Shown: positions 22,082 through 28,275, numbered from the stretch's first letter. The stretch is DNA of 30,356 bases from Candidatus Microgenomates bacterium (GCA_015491205.1 WFWI01000077.1:1-30356), one strand, 5' to 3'. A program made the numbers and translations. Notes: generated by a model from the letters alone, not told the origin.

Positions 22082-22353
22082 AACTGTATCTTTTTATAAT
22101 GATACTCCTTTGCTTCTCTGAATTCTTTTTGAGCCTCTTCTTTAGAGATTTTTCTACCAAGTTTGAAAATTGGTTTAAGAAACTTAAGCGGGTTTACCTG
22201 TCTTTCCTTATCCTTTGGTTTATATTGAGAAATTCTTATTACCGGCTTCTTACGCTTTAGGACAATATACTCACTTTCATCAGTAGTAATTTTTCTAATA
22301 ATTTCAAAAAGGTTTTGTCTAAGCTCTGTAGCAGAAATGTACATTTGTTTCAT
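22078..22353 (-). CDS. Phd/YefM-type antitoxin
   Basis: A 91-residue protein with the Phd/YefM N-terminal fold: SATELRQNLFEIIRKITTDE (about 7-26), then YIVLKRKKPVIRISQY (about 29-44), the usual two-part DNA-binding and dimer region. The basic C-terminal half (FREAKEYHYKKIQL at the end) would wrap the toxin. It lies directly before the PIN toxin gene, with ATGA overlap, so it is the antitoxin and probable autorepressor. A good promoter (TTGAAA-17-TATAAT) lies upstream. Two ATGTACAT palindromes, one over the -10 region and one inside codons 4-6, are candidate operators. Confidence 0.83.
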   Translation of the reverse strand: MKQMYISATELRQNLFEIIRKITTDESEYIVLKRKKPVIRISQYKPKDKERQVNPLKFLKPIFKLGRKISKEEAQKEFREAKEYHYKKIQL

Positions 22354-22364
22354 AATATGTACAT
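22337..22364. promoter_or_regulatory. Two ATGTACAT palindromes, candidate antitoxin operator
   Basis: The 8-bp palindrome ATGTACAT occurs at 22337-22344 and 22357-22364, 20 bases apart (about two helical turns). One copy overlaps the -10 box and the other lies in the first codons of the antitoxin gene. This geometry fits cooperative binding by a dimeric autorepressor. Confidence 0.4.
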
Positions 22365-22391
22365 TATATAGAGGATTTTGGATTATTTCAA
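22363..22391 (-). promoter_or_regulatory. Promoter of the Phd/PIN operon
   Basis: TTGAAA (22386-22391) and TATAAT (22363-22368) are spaced 17 bases on the minus strand. The -35 box lies inside the last codons of enolase, and the -10 ends 9 bases before the antitoxin ATG. Confidence 0.7.
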
Positions 22392-23675
22392 CTCTAAACT
22401 GTAAATCTCCAGCAGGCGGTTGTATTTTGCGGTTCTTTCGGACCTGCAGGTTGAGCCGGTTTTTATGAAATCAGCTCCGCAGGCTACGGATAAGTCTGCT
22501 ATAAAAGGATCTTCTGTTTCTCCTGAGCGGTGGGAAATCACGACTTTAAACCCTGCTTTGCGGGCCATTTTTATTGCTTGAACAGTTTCAAAAAGTGACC
22601 CAATCTGATTTACTTTGATAAGAATTGCATTTGTAGCTTTTTCTTTTATTCCCTTTTCCAAGCGCTTTGGGTTGGTTACATAAAGGTCATCTCCGATAAT
22701 GAGCTTTTCTGGAAATTTTTTTGTGAACTTTGCAAAACTTTCCCAGTCATCTTCAGCAAAAGGGTCTTCAAAAGAGTAAATTTTGTATTTTTCGATAAGC
22801 TGACTGTAGAAGTTAATAAGCTCCTCTGGAGAAAAGGTTTTACCTTCTTTTTTAAGCTCGTATATAAAGGTATTAACCTCGGAGGTTTCTTTGTCAACCT
22901 CCGAGGTTTTTTTTACAATTAGAACTTCAGTTGCAGCTGCGTCTATTCCAAGCTCAAAATCTTTTCCATTTTCGTACCCCATTTTTTTAGCTGAATCCAA
23001 AATTAATTTGAAAGGTGCTTCATTGTCCTCAAGCTCAGGAGAATAACCTCCTTCATCTCCCACCAAGGTTGACAGCCCCATTTTTTTCAATTCCTTTCCA
23101 ATCTGATGAAAAATTTCAGAAGCAATTCTTATATTCTCAGCAATTGAGTCCTTTTTTGGAATAATAAGATACTCTTGAAAATCAAAACGGAAGTTCGCAT
23201 GTGCGCCTCCGTTTATCACATTTACCATTGGCCTTGGAAAGGCAGGAGAAGAGATATCATCAAAATAATACTCATTTAAAACTTTCCACAAAGGTCTATT
23301 TACATAGTTTGTTAAAGCTCTTGCACAGGCTAAAGAAACTGAGAGAATTGCGTTTGCCCCCAAATTAGATTTATTTTCAGTTCCATCAAGCTCCAAGATC
23401 TTTTTGTCAATTTCTTGTAGATTTTCAATATTAAAACCTTTTAAAACTGGAGCAATTTTTTCATTAACATTTGAAACTGCCTTCAAAACTCCTTTTCCGT
23501 GAAAACGGGAAGGGTCGTTGTCCCTTAACTCCAAAGCCTCATGAGAGCCAGTTGAAGCGCCTGAAGGAACAGAGGCTTTAGCAACTGCCCCATCCTCAAG
23601 CTCTACAAAAGCTCTTACAGTTGGATTCCCCCTTGAATCCAAAACCTCAATGGCAAAAATGTTTTTTATCTTCAT
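22383..23675 (-). CDS. eno: Enolase
   Basis: A 430-residue glycolytic enzyme converting 2-phosphoglycerate to phosphoenolpyruvate. Catalytic and metal residues are all in place: Glu168 (FQEYLIIP), Glu208 (GDEGGYSP), Asp244 (GIDAAATE), Glu303 (SFEDPF), Asp329 (GDDLYVTNP), Lys354 (LIKVNQIG), His382 (SHRSGET) and Lys405 (IKTGS). Between Asp244 and Glu303 there are about 15 more residues than in E. coli enolase. The extra part is KTSEVDKETSEV, encoded by an inverted repeat (22875-22908), so a palindromic element has entered the gene in frame. It is 11 bases downstream of the RelE-type toxin gene, and a TAAAAT 8 bases before the ATG may be its own -10. Confidence 0.97.
   Translation of the reverse strand: MKIKNIFAIEVLDSRGNPTVRAFVELEDGAVAKASVPSGASTGSHEALELRDNDPSRFHGKGVLKAVSNVNEKIAPVLKGFNIENLQEIDKKILELDGTENKSNLGANAILSVSLACARALTNYVNRPLWKVLNEYYFDDISSPAFPRPMVNVINGGAHANFRFDFQEYLIIPKKDSIAENIRIASEIFHQIGKELKKMGLSTLVGDEGGYSPELEDNEAPFKLILDSAKKMGYENGKDFELGIDAAATEVLIVKKTSEVDKETSEVNTFIYELKKEGKTFSPEELINFYSQLIEKYKIYSFEDPFAEDDWESFAKFTKKFPEKLIIGDDLYVTNPKRLEKGIKEKATNAILIKVNQIGSLFETVQAIKMARKAGFKVVISHRSGETEDPFIADLSVACGADFIKTGSTCRSERTAKYNRLLEIYSLELK
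22875..22914. repeat. In-frame palindromic element inside enolase
   Basis: AACCTCGGAGGTT (22875-22887) and its reverse complement AACCTCCGAGGTT (22896-22908) flank an 8-base loop and are followed by a run of eight T (22907-22914). Each 13-mer is itself a palindrome around one central base. On the plus strand this looks exactly like an intrinsic terminator, antisense to eno. In the eno frame it encodes two TSEV units. Confidence 0.75.
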
Positions 23676-23686
23676 AAGGTTTTATT

Positions 23687-23950
23687 TTAATACACCTCAT
23701 CGTGTTTGCCTATGTCTATTATAAAAATATCCTTTCCTTTGAATTGAAAAATTATACGCAAGTCCATTGTCACGCTTATACTCCAAGCTGTTTTTCTCTT
23801 TCCGGAAAGTTTATGTAATCGAAGGGAAGGATGAACAGGGTCTTTTTCAAGAAGTTGCAAAGCTTTTTTAATTTTTACTTTTAAAATATGATTTTTGTTG
23901 CCCAGTTTTTGATATTTTCTAAAGCTTTGTTTATCAAAGTATATTTTCAT
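23687..23950 (-). CDS. RelE/ParE-superfamily toxin
   Basis: An 87-residue protein of the RelE/ParE/YafQ fold. The pattern is a helical N-terminus (FRKYQKLGNKNHILKVKIKKALQLL), then HPSLRLHKLSGKRKTAWSISV, and a C-terminal strand pair around DLRIIFQFKGKDIFIIDIGKHDEVY. The final GKHDEVY block is typical of the family, with His near the end. Its ATG shares one base with the antitoxin stop (TAATG). Whether it is a ribosome-dependent mRNase or a gyrase poison cannot be decided here. Enolase follows 11 bases later and may be read through from this pair. Confidence 0.85.
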   Translation of the reverse strand: MKIYFDKQSFRKYQKLGNKNHILKVKIKKALQLLEKDPVHPSLRLHKLSGKRKTAWSISVTMDLRIIFQFKGKDIFIIDIGKHDEVY

Positions 23951-24192
23951 TAAAGACTGTCAATATTTTTTATTTCAATTACTTCTCCTTCTTCAAAGGC
24001 TTTTTCTGCCTCTTCTACTCGTTTTTCCAACCTTTCGGACATTGGAAGAGTTGGACCCCCGATTTTCAACAAAAACTCCCTTAAGGCTGTTCTTATAACT
24101 TCGCTTACAGAAGAAAAGTATCCTTTTTCAACCTGTAATCGAACCTCTCTTAAAAGTCTATCTGGAATCGATACATTTATTGTCTGATTCAT
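23950..24192 (-). CDS. ParD/CopG-type ribbon-helix-helix antitoxin
   Basis: An 80-residue protein starting MNQTINVSIPDRLL, the beta strand and first helix of a ribbon-helix-helix DNA-binding domain, continuing with GYFSSVSEVIRTALREFLLKI. The acidic C-terminal half (RVEEAEKAFEEGEVIEI) would bind the toxin. The ATG at 24192 is chosen; a TTG two codons upstream would add nothing, and the promoter spacing favours the ATG. A consensus promoter (TTGACA-17-TATCAT) ends 8 bases before it. It overlaps the toxin gene by one base (TAATG). Autorepression by the complex is expected for the family. Confidence 0.86.
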   Translation of the reverse strand: MNQTINVSIPDRLLREVRLQVEKGYFSSVSEVIRTALREFLLKIGGPTLPMSERLEKRVEEAEKAFEEGEVIEIKNIDSL

Positions 24193-24200
24193 ATACAAAA

Positions 24201-24229
24201 ATGATACAATAAAATTTCTTTTGTGTCAA
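24201..24229 (-). promoter_or_regulatory. Promoter of the ParD/RelE-type operon
   Basis: TTGACA (24224-24229) and TATCAT (24201-24206) are spaced 17 bases on the minus strand. The -10 ends 8 bases before the ATG at 24192. Confidence 0.75.
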
Positions 24230-24255
24230 GAGATGGAGAGGAGGGAGGAGGTTAA

Positions 24256-24348
24256 AAGGTTGGAAGGTGAAGGGATTCCAATTCGAACCTGCGGGGTTAG
24301 AAATGGAGCGTTAGGACCTTCTGTTTCTAACCTGCGGGGTTCTCGAAT
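24256..24348. repeat. Compound inverted repeat with AACCTGCGGGGTT units
   Basis: Two direct copies of AACCTGCGGGGTT (24286-24298 and 24329-24341) lie inside nested inverted flanks: ATTCGA (24281-24286) with TCGAAT (24343-24348), and AGAAA (24299-24303) with TTTCT (24324-24328). The units differ at three positions from AACCTCGGAGGTT in enolase and seem to be one family. To the left, AAGGTTGGAAGGT (24256-24268) is the inverse of the CTAACCTTCCAACCTT spacer word. Confidence 0.6.
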
Positions 24349-24355
24349 AAGTTGG

Positions 24356-24385
24356 TTGACGCGCTAAGGAGGTTTTTGATATATT
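24356..24385 (+). promoter_or_regulatory. Promoter of the 276-aa protein gene
   Basis: TTGACG (24356-24361) and TATATT (24380-24385) are spaced 18 bases. The -10 ends 6 bases before the ATG at 24392, so the mRNA should be leaderless. Confidence 0.6.
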
Positions 24386-24391
24386 ACCTGT

Positions 24392-25222
24392 ATGTATTTT
24401 ACCCTGATATCTGAGGAGGAGGCGGATGAGGAGATAAAACAAGCTTATCAGCGCCTAAAGGGCCTTTTTAAAGTGGGAAGCCTGCCCGCTTTCTTTTACT
24501 TCCTTGGAAATTTTCCTGATTACTTCCTCTCCCTTGCTTCACAGATCGAAAGGAATTTCTCCCACCCCCGTTTTAGGTGGCTCGTCAATGAGACAAAAAG
24601 TTTTTTGGCTAATATTTTTAAAGAAGCAGAAATCTGTAGGATTAACGACGTCCCTCTAAGAACCTCCTTGGCGTTTTACAAGGAGGACCTAAATAGACTG
24701 ATAGATTTAAACGTAGGCCTTTTGCTTTTAGTCCTTGCCCAAAGGGAGGCATTAAAGGGCAGGGCGTTTGGCCTAAAGAGCTTGCCCCAAGACTCCGAGC
24801 GGGCGAGGGAGTCTTTCAATGAGAATCAATTGGCGAAGGCAGACCTGCTTTGGAAGGAGGCAGGAGAGGGGAAGGGAGAATTTCTCTCCAAAAAGGAGGA
24901 ATCAATAGAGAAGTACGATCAGAGCCTTATCTTGCCCTTTGATGAGGTGCTTGCAAGGCTCTCCCTAAAATTAGAGGGGTTTTTGGCGCATGAAAGGAAT
25001 TTTCTCCTTCGCGTATCACTGGAGAGGCTACTGGTGGAACTTATAGGGATGTTGCCCGAAAAGCTACAAATAGACTATAAATATTTAGCAGGAAAAGCAA
25101 AGGAGGACCCTCGCTATCTTGAGCTCATTTATTTTCTCTCCGATGCTCTGCCGACGCTGCTGACCCATAAGGTAATGCTCTTGTTTGCCATAGAAAGACT
25201 TGCTAAACAAAGCCAAAGCTAG
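24392..25222 (+). CDS. Helical protein, weak DehI/AhpD-like N-terminus
   Basis: A 276-residue, almost wholly helical soluble protein. The first 45 residues (SEEEADEEIKQAYQRLKGLF, then SLPAFFYFLGNFPDYFLSL) resemble the start of DehI-type 2-haloacid dehalogenase and AhpD-like helical domains, where a similar line precedes the helical repeat. The second half does not clearly repeat this, no catalytic Cys pair (CxxC) is present, and the match is by eye only, so the family is uncertain. Codons and composition look richer in G and in GAG/AGG than in neighbours, a possible sign of transfer. It stands alone: leaderless promoter upstream, compound repeat before it, and a convergent DUF72 gene 7 bases after its stop. 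Confidence 0.7.
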   Translation: MYFTLISEEEADEEIKQAYQRLKGLFKVGSLPAFFYFLGNFPDYFLSLASQIERNFSHPRFRWLVNETKSFLANIFKEAEICRINDVPLRTSLAFYKEDLNRLIDLNVGLLLLVLAQREALKGRAFGLKSLPQDSERARESFNENQLAKADLLWKEAGEGKGEFLSKKEESIEKYDQSLILPFDEVLARLSLKLEGFLAHERNFLLRVSLERLLVELIGMLPEKLQIDYKYLAGKAKEDPRYLELIYFLSDALPTLLTHKVMLLFAIERLAKQSQS

Positions 25223-25229
25223 CCCTAAT

Positions 25230-25985
25230 TTACCGATCCAGGGTCAAAATGGATTTCAGCCTTTTTGCGTTCTCAATTGCCCAGCCTTCTGCGTCGTTGT
25301 TAAAGTAAACAAACACATCCAAGCTTTTCTTTTGCTTTTCCTTTGCCAGAAAAGCAATCTCCTCAAGCTCCCTTCTTTCATACGAGGAGCGGTAAAGCAA
25401 TTTTGAGCCGTGAAGCCTTATATAGAAAAAAGGAGCTGTCTCAACCTCAACCCTAGGCCAAAGCCTACTTCCATCTTTTTTAGCTGGCGAGTCTGAAAAA
25501 ACTAAAGCAGCATTCTCTTTTTTAAAAAGCTCATAAACCTCCTCCCTAAACCAGCTTTGATGTCGGAATTCAAAAGCGTACAAAAATTTTTCTGGAAGAA
25601 GCTTTAAAAAAAGCTGCAGCCTTTCCAAATCAAATTTTAAACCTGCTGGCATCTGCACAAGCACAACCGTTTTCCTCCCTTGTAAAGGCTCAAGGCTGGC
25701 AAAAAACTTGTCCAAGAGCAATACCTCCGGCTTTAATCTTTTAAGATGAGTGATTGACCGATGAAGCTTTAAAGAAAAGACAAAATCTTGCGAAACAACA
25801 GCCTTCCACTTTTCAATTGTGGAGCGCCGGGGGAAATGGTAAAAGGAAGAGTTTATCTCAACCGTATTAAAATGCTGGCTATAAAAGGATAAAACCTCCT
25901 CCCGCCTCAAATCCTCAGGATAAAACTTTCCTATCCAATGAGTATAATAAAATCCTGAGGTGCCAATGTAAATTTTGCCTGCCAT
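25230..25985 (-). CDS. DUF72 family protein (YecE-like TIM barrel)
   Basis: A 251-residue protein with the DUF72 pattern. It begins IYIGTSGFYYTHWIGKFYPE (about 5-24), then FYSQHFNTVEINSSFYHFPR (about 34-53) and FVFSLKLHRSITH (about 68-80). The acidic and His residues AFEFRHQSW (about 136-144) follow, then FFYIRLHGS and VYFNNDAEGWAIENA near the end. The fold is a TIM barrel; no reaction is firmly established for the family. The ATG lies 4 bases after the yjbQ-like stop, so the two are co-transcribed. It ends just short of the convergent 276-residue protein gene. Confidence 0.92.
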   Translation of the reverse strand: MAGKIYIGTSGFYYTHWIGKFYPEDLRREEVLSFYSQHFNTVEINSSFYHFPRRSTIEKWKAVVSQDFVFSLKLHRSITHLKRLKPEVLLLDKFFASLEPLQGRKTVVLVQMPAGLKFDLERLQLFLKLLPEKFLYAFEFRHQSWFREEVYELFKKENAALVFSDSPAKKDGSRLWPRVEVETAPFFYIRLHGSKLLYRSSYERRELEEIAFLAKEKQKKSLDVFVYFNNDAEGWAIENAKRLKSILTLDR

Positions 25986-25988
25986 AGC

Positions 25989-26405
25989 CTACAACCTTGC
26001 CTCTTTTGAAAAGGTAATCAAAATTTCCCTCTCTCTCGGCCTCGTGTCAAAATCAATAAGCGCAATCTTTTGCCAAGTGCCAAGGTAAAGCTTGCCGTTG
26101 ACAACTGGCACGGAAAGGGAGGGGCCGATAAGCGAGGCCCTTATATGCGCTGCTCCATTATCATCTCCCCATGTCTGATGATGCCGCCAGTTTTTCTTGT
26201 AAGGCGCAATCTCCTCCAAAACTTCTTTTAGATCCTCAAAAAGGTTTGGGTCATTCTCGATTGTGGTTATAGCAGCGGTCGAACCCAAAACAAAAAGATG
26301 AAGAGTGCCATTCTCCCAACCCTCTTTTGCAGCTAGTCGCAAAACCTCTCCTGTAATATCCACAATATCAGTAAACCCTCTTGTCTTTACCGTAAACGAC
26401 CGCAT
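25989..26405 (-). CDS. YjbQ/UPF0047 family protein
   Basis: A 138-residue protein with the UPF0047 signature: GSTAAITTIENDPN (41-54), then the block HHQTWGDDNGAAHIRASLIG (75-94), then LYLGTWQKIALIDFDTR (106-122). These conserved His, Asp and Glu residues form a metal-like site. A weak thiamine phosphate synthase activity has been described for family members, but the true role is unclear. TATAAT ends 6 bases before the ATG and overlaps the dprA stop codon, suggesting a leaderless transcript. The DUF72 gene follows 4 bases later. Confidence 0.92.
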   Translation of the reverse strand: MRSFTVKTRGFTDIVDITGEVLRLAAKEGWENGTLHLFVLGSTAAITTIENDPNLFEDLKEVLEEIAPYKKNWRHHQTWGDDNGAAHIRASLIGPSLSVPVVNGKLYLGTWQKIALIDFDTRPREREILITFSKEARL

Positions 26406-26411
26406 AAGAAA

Positions 26412-26417
26412 ATTATA
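26412..26417 (-). promoter_or_regulatory. -10 box of yjbQ-like/DUF72 unit
   Basis: TATAAT on the minus strand overlaps the dprA stop codon (26413-26415) and ends 6 bases before the yjbQ-like ATG. There is no clear -35 box and no Shine-Dalgarno. Confidence 0.55.
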
Positions 26418-27486
26418 CTACTTCCACCCTCTCCCCTTCCACTTTCACCACTCCCTTTATCTCAAGCATTGAAAGGAGCGACAAAAGGCGGTTTATTGGA
26501 AAACCTGTTTTTAATCTTAAATCTTCAATCTCAGCTGCTCTTCCTTCAAAAGCTGACAAAATTTTCTCTTCCTCAGGCAAAAGATTGGCCTTGTCTTCTC
26601 CATAAACTTTTACCTCTGGTAAGTACTCCTCTACAATCTCCTCTACCTTCTCAACCAACTTTGCGCCCTGCTTTATTAAAAGGTTTGGCGCTCTTGCTTG
26701 TCTGTCAAAAATCCTGCCTGGCGTGGCAAAAACATCCCTGCCTTGCTGCCCAGCATAACGGGCTGTAATTAAAGAGCCTGAGGTCTCGCTTCCCTCAACC
26801 ACCAAAACGCCCTTTGACAGACCTGAGATAATCCTGTTTCTTGCAATAAAAAGGCCTTTTTGAACAGTTGTGCCAGGAGGAAATTCTGAAATTACAAGTC
26901 CGCCCCTCTCAAGGATTTTGTTGTAAAGCGGCCGGTTTAAAGCAGGATAAACAACATCCACCCCGCACCCCAAAACCGCAATAGTTTTTCCCTCCCCTTC
27001 CAAAGCTCCTTTGTGAGCGCTGCTGTCTACCCCTAAAGCCATGCCAGAGACTATACAAAATCCTGCACGGGCAAGCTCCTTTGCAAAAGAAAAGGCCACC
27101 TGCCTGCCGTAATCTGTTGGCTGCCTTGTGCCAACTATCGCAAAATAAAGCCCCTTTTTAAAATCAAAGCTCTCCCAATCGCCTTTCACATAAAGACAGA
27201 TTGGCGGATCAGGAATATTCTTTAGAGCCTCCGGATAATCCTCATCGCAAAGCGCCACAACTCTTATGCCCTTGCCTTCACATTTTTCAAGCTCCTTTTC
27301 TATCTTAAACTCGCTCCTAAACTTTTCAAACTTTTCTGCAACTTTCTCGCCCAAAACTTCTTTTAAATTCTTAAAACTCTCCTTGTAAGCTTTTTCAGCT
27401 GAGCCAAAGTGAGCTAGAAGTTTTCCAAAACGCTCCGGCCCAATGCCAAAAAAATTGGAAAAAGCAAAGTAATACAACCTTTCCAT
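26413..27486 (-). CDS. dprA: DNA processing protein DprA (DNA-protecting)
   Basis: DprA loads RecA on incoming single-stranded DNA during natural transformation. The Rossmann-type core holds AIVGTRQPTDYGRQVA, SGMALGVDSSAH, and the late block ARNRIISGLSKGVLVVEGSETSGSLITA. A helix-hairpin region lies at the N-terminus (FGIGPERFGKLL). A winged-helix-like domain (about 305-357) closes the protein. I start it at ATG 27486 (357 residues, MERLYYF) rather than the in-frame ATG at 27495. The latter overlaps the TATAAT box itself, while the former sits 7 bases after it, as in other leaderless genes here. It is divergent from the PrgI-VirB4 operon, with a shared promoter core. Confidence 0.95.
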   Translation of the reverse strand: MERLYYFAFSNFFGIGPERFGKLLAHFGSAEKAYKESFKNLKEVLGEKVAEKFEKFRSEFKIEKELEKCEGKGIRVVALCDEDYPEALKNIPDPPICLYVKGDWESFDFKKGLYFAIVGTRQPTDYGRQVAFSFAKELARAGFCIVSGMALGVDSSAHKGALEGEGKTIAVLGCGVDVVYPALNRPLYNKILERGGLVISEFPPGTTVQKGLFIARNRIISGLSKGVLVVEGSETSGSLITARYAGQQGRDVFATPGRIFDRQARAPNLLIKQGAKLVEKVEEIVEEYLPEVKVYGEDKANLLPEEEKILSAFEGRAAEIEDLRLKTGFPINRLLSLLSMLEIKGVVKVEGERVEVV

Positions 27487-27493
27487 TTTATCC

Positions 27494-27501
27494 ATTATAA
27501 T
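27494..27501. promoter_or_regulatory. Palindromic shared -10 box, dprA and prgI-like operon
   Basis: ATTATAAT gives TATAAT on the minus strand (27494-27499, 7 bases before dprA ATG 27486) and TATAAT on the plus strand (27496-27501, 9 bases before the ATG at 27511). Only one polymerase can occupy it at a time, so the two units should compete. Confidence 0.6.
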
Positions 27502-27510
27502 AATTTAAAG

Positions 27511-28275
27511 ATGTATAAGCACCCAATCCCAAGGCAGATTACCACCTTTGAGTTTAAACTTATTGGCTTTTTAACTTTAAAGCAGTTTCTTTATCTTGTG
27601 ATTTTTTTTCCTTTAGGATACATCTTTTACGTGCTAACTCCTATACCTTACGTCAATATTCTATTAGGAAGTTCTATCGCCTTAATCGGCCTTGCTTTTG
27701 CGTTTTTGAAAATTCAAGAGCGGCCCTTGGAAGTCTGGCTTAAAAATCTGTTAAAAAGCCTCTCCTCGCCTACAATTTATGTCTACAAAAAAAACAATCT
27801 TGCGCCTGAGTATTTGAAGGACATAGTTCTTCCTACCTCACCAGTCAACGAGCATCTTGCCGCAAGAAAACACCTTAAAAACTACCTCTCCCAAAAAAAG
27901 TCAACCCAAGTAAAGGAAAAAAAAGGGCTTATAAGCTCGCTTTTCTTTTTCAAACCAAAAAAACAGGAAGCAGCCCAAGAAAAAAAGGAACAAACCCCTC
28001 CCTTAAACCAGCCCTTTCTTTCTGGAGTTGTCAAAAGCTCAAAGCAAGTTCCTTTGCCTGGAATTCTGGTTTATATCAAAGACCCAGAAGGCAATCCAGT
28101 GAGACTCATGAAGACCAACCCCCATGGCGTTTTTGCCACTTTCAAGCCGTTAAAAGATGGCTCATACACAATTGAAGCCTACGATCCCACAGGCGCAAAC
28201 ACCTTTGATAAAATGGAAATACAGGTGGAAGGAAGGATAACCTATCCTGTTGAAATTGTTGCCAAAAGCCTATGA
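27511..28275 (+). CDS. PrgI-domain protein fused to carboxypeptidase-regulatory domain
   Basis: A 254-residue inner-membrane protein of the type IV transfer machine. Residues 1-90 form a PrgI/VirB3-like unit: IPRQITTFEFKLIGFLTLKQFLYL, then two membrane segments (about 24-42 and 46-68), then ERPLEVWLKNLLKSL. A charged linker follows (about 115-168). Residues 170-252 are a carboxypeptidase-regulatory-like beta sandwich (LSGVVKSSKQVPLPGILVYI, then HGVFATFKPLKDGSYTIEA). Such a fusion is unusual for the family outside this bacterial group. The stop overlaps the next gene start as ATGA. VirB3-type proteins normally partner the VirB4 ATPase, which is encoded two genes downstream. Confidence 0.85.
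   Translation: MYKHPIPRQITTFEFKLIGFLTLKQFLYLVIFFPLGYIFYVLTPIPYVNILLGSSIALIGLAFAFLKIQERPLEVWLKNLLKSLSSPTIYVYKKNNLAPEYLKDIVLPTSPVNEHLAARKHLKNYLSQKKSTQVKEKKGLISSLFFFKPKKQEAAQEKKEQTPPLNQPFLSGVVKSSKQVPLPGILVYIKDPEGNPVRLMKTNPHGVFATFKPLKDGSYTIEAYDPTGANTFDKMEIQVEGRITYPVEIVAKSL

Noticed and set aside
22875..22914. Intrinsic terminator for a plus-strand gene
   Set aside because: The stem plus T8 looks perfect, but it lies inside eno and no plus-strand gene ends there. It could only stop antisense transcripts, so it is listed as a repeat element.
24193..24198. TTG start adding two residues to the ParD-like antitoxin
   Set aside because: The ATG at 24192 fits the family's MNQTINVSIP-like beginning and sits 8 bases after the -10 box.
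24270..24350. tRNA-like look of the minus strand (GGTTCGAATTGG and CCCCGCAGG words)
   Set aside because: No cloverleaf can be drawn: the T-arm-like word has no matching stem, there is no D-arm and no anticodon stem. The words are explained by the AACCTGCGGGGTT repeat units.
24366..24372. AAGGAGG as Shine-Dalgarno for the 276-aa gene
   Set aside because: It is 19 bases from the ATG, and the -10 box lies between it and the start, so it is probably not in the mRNA.
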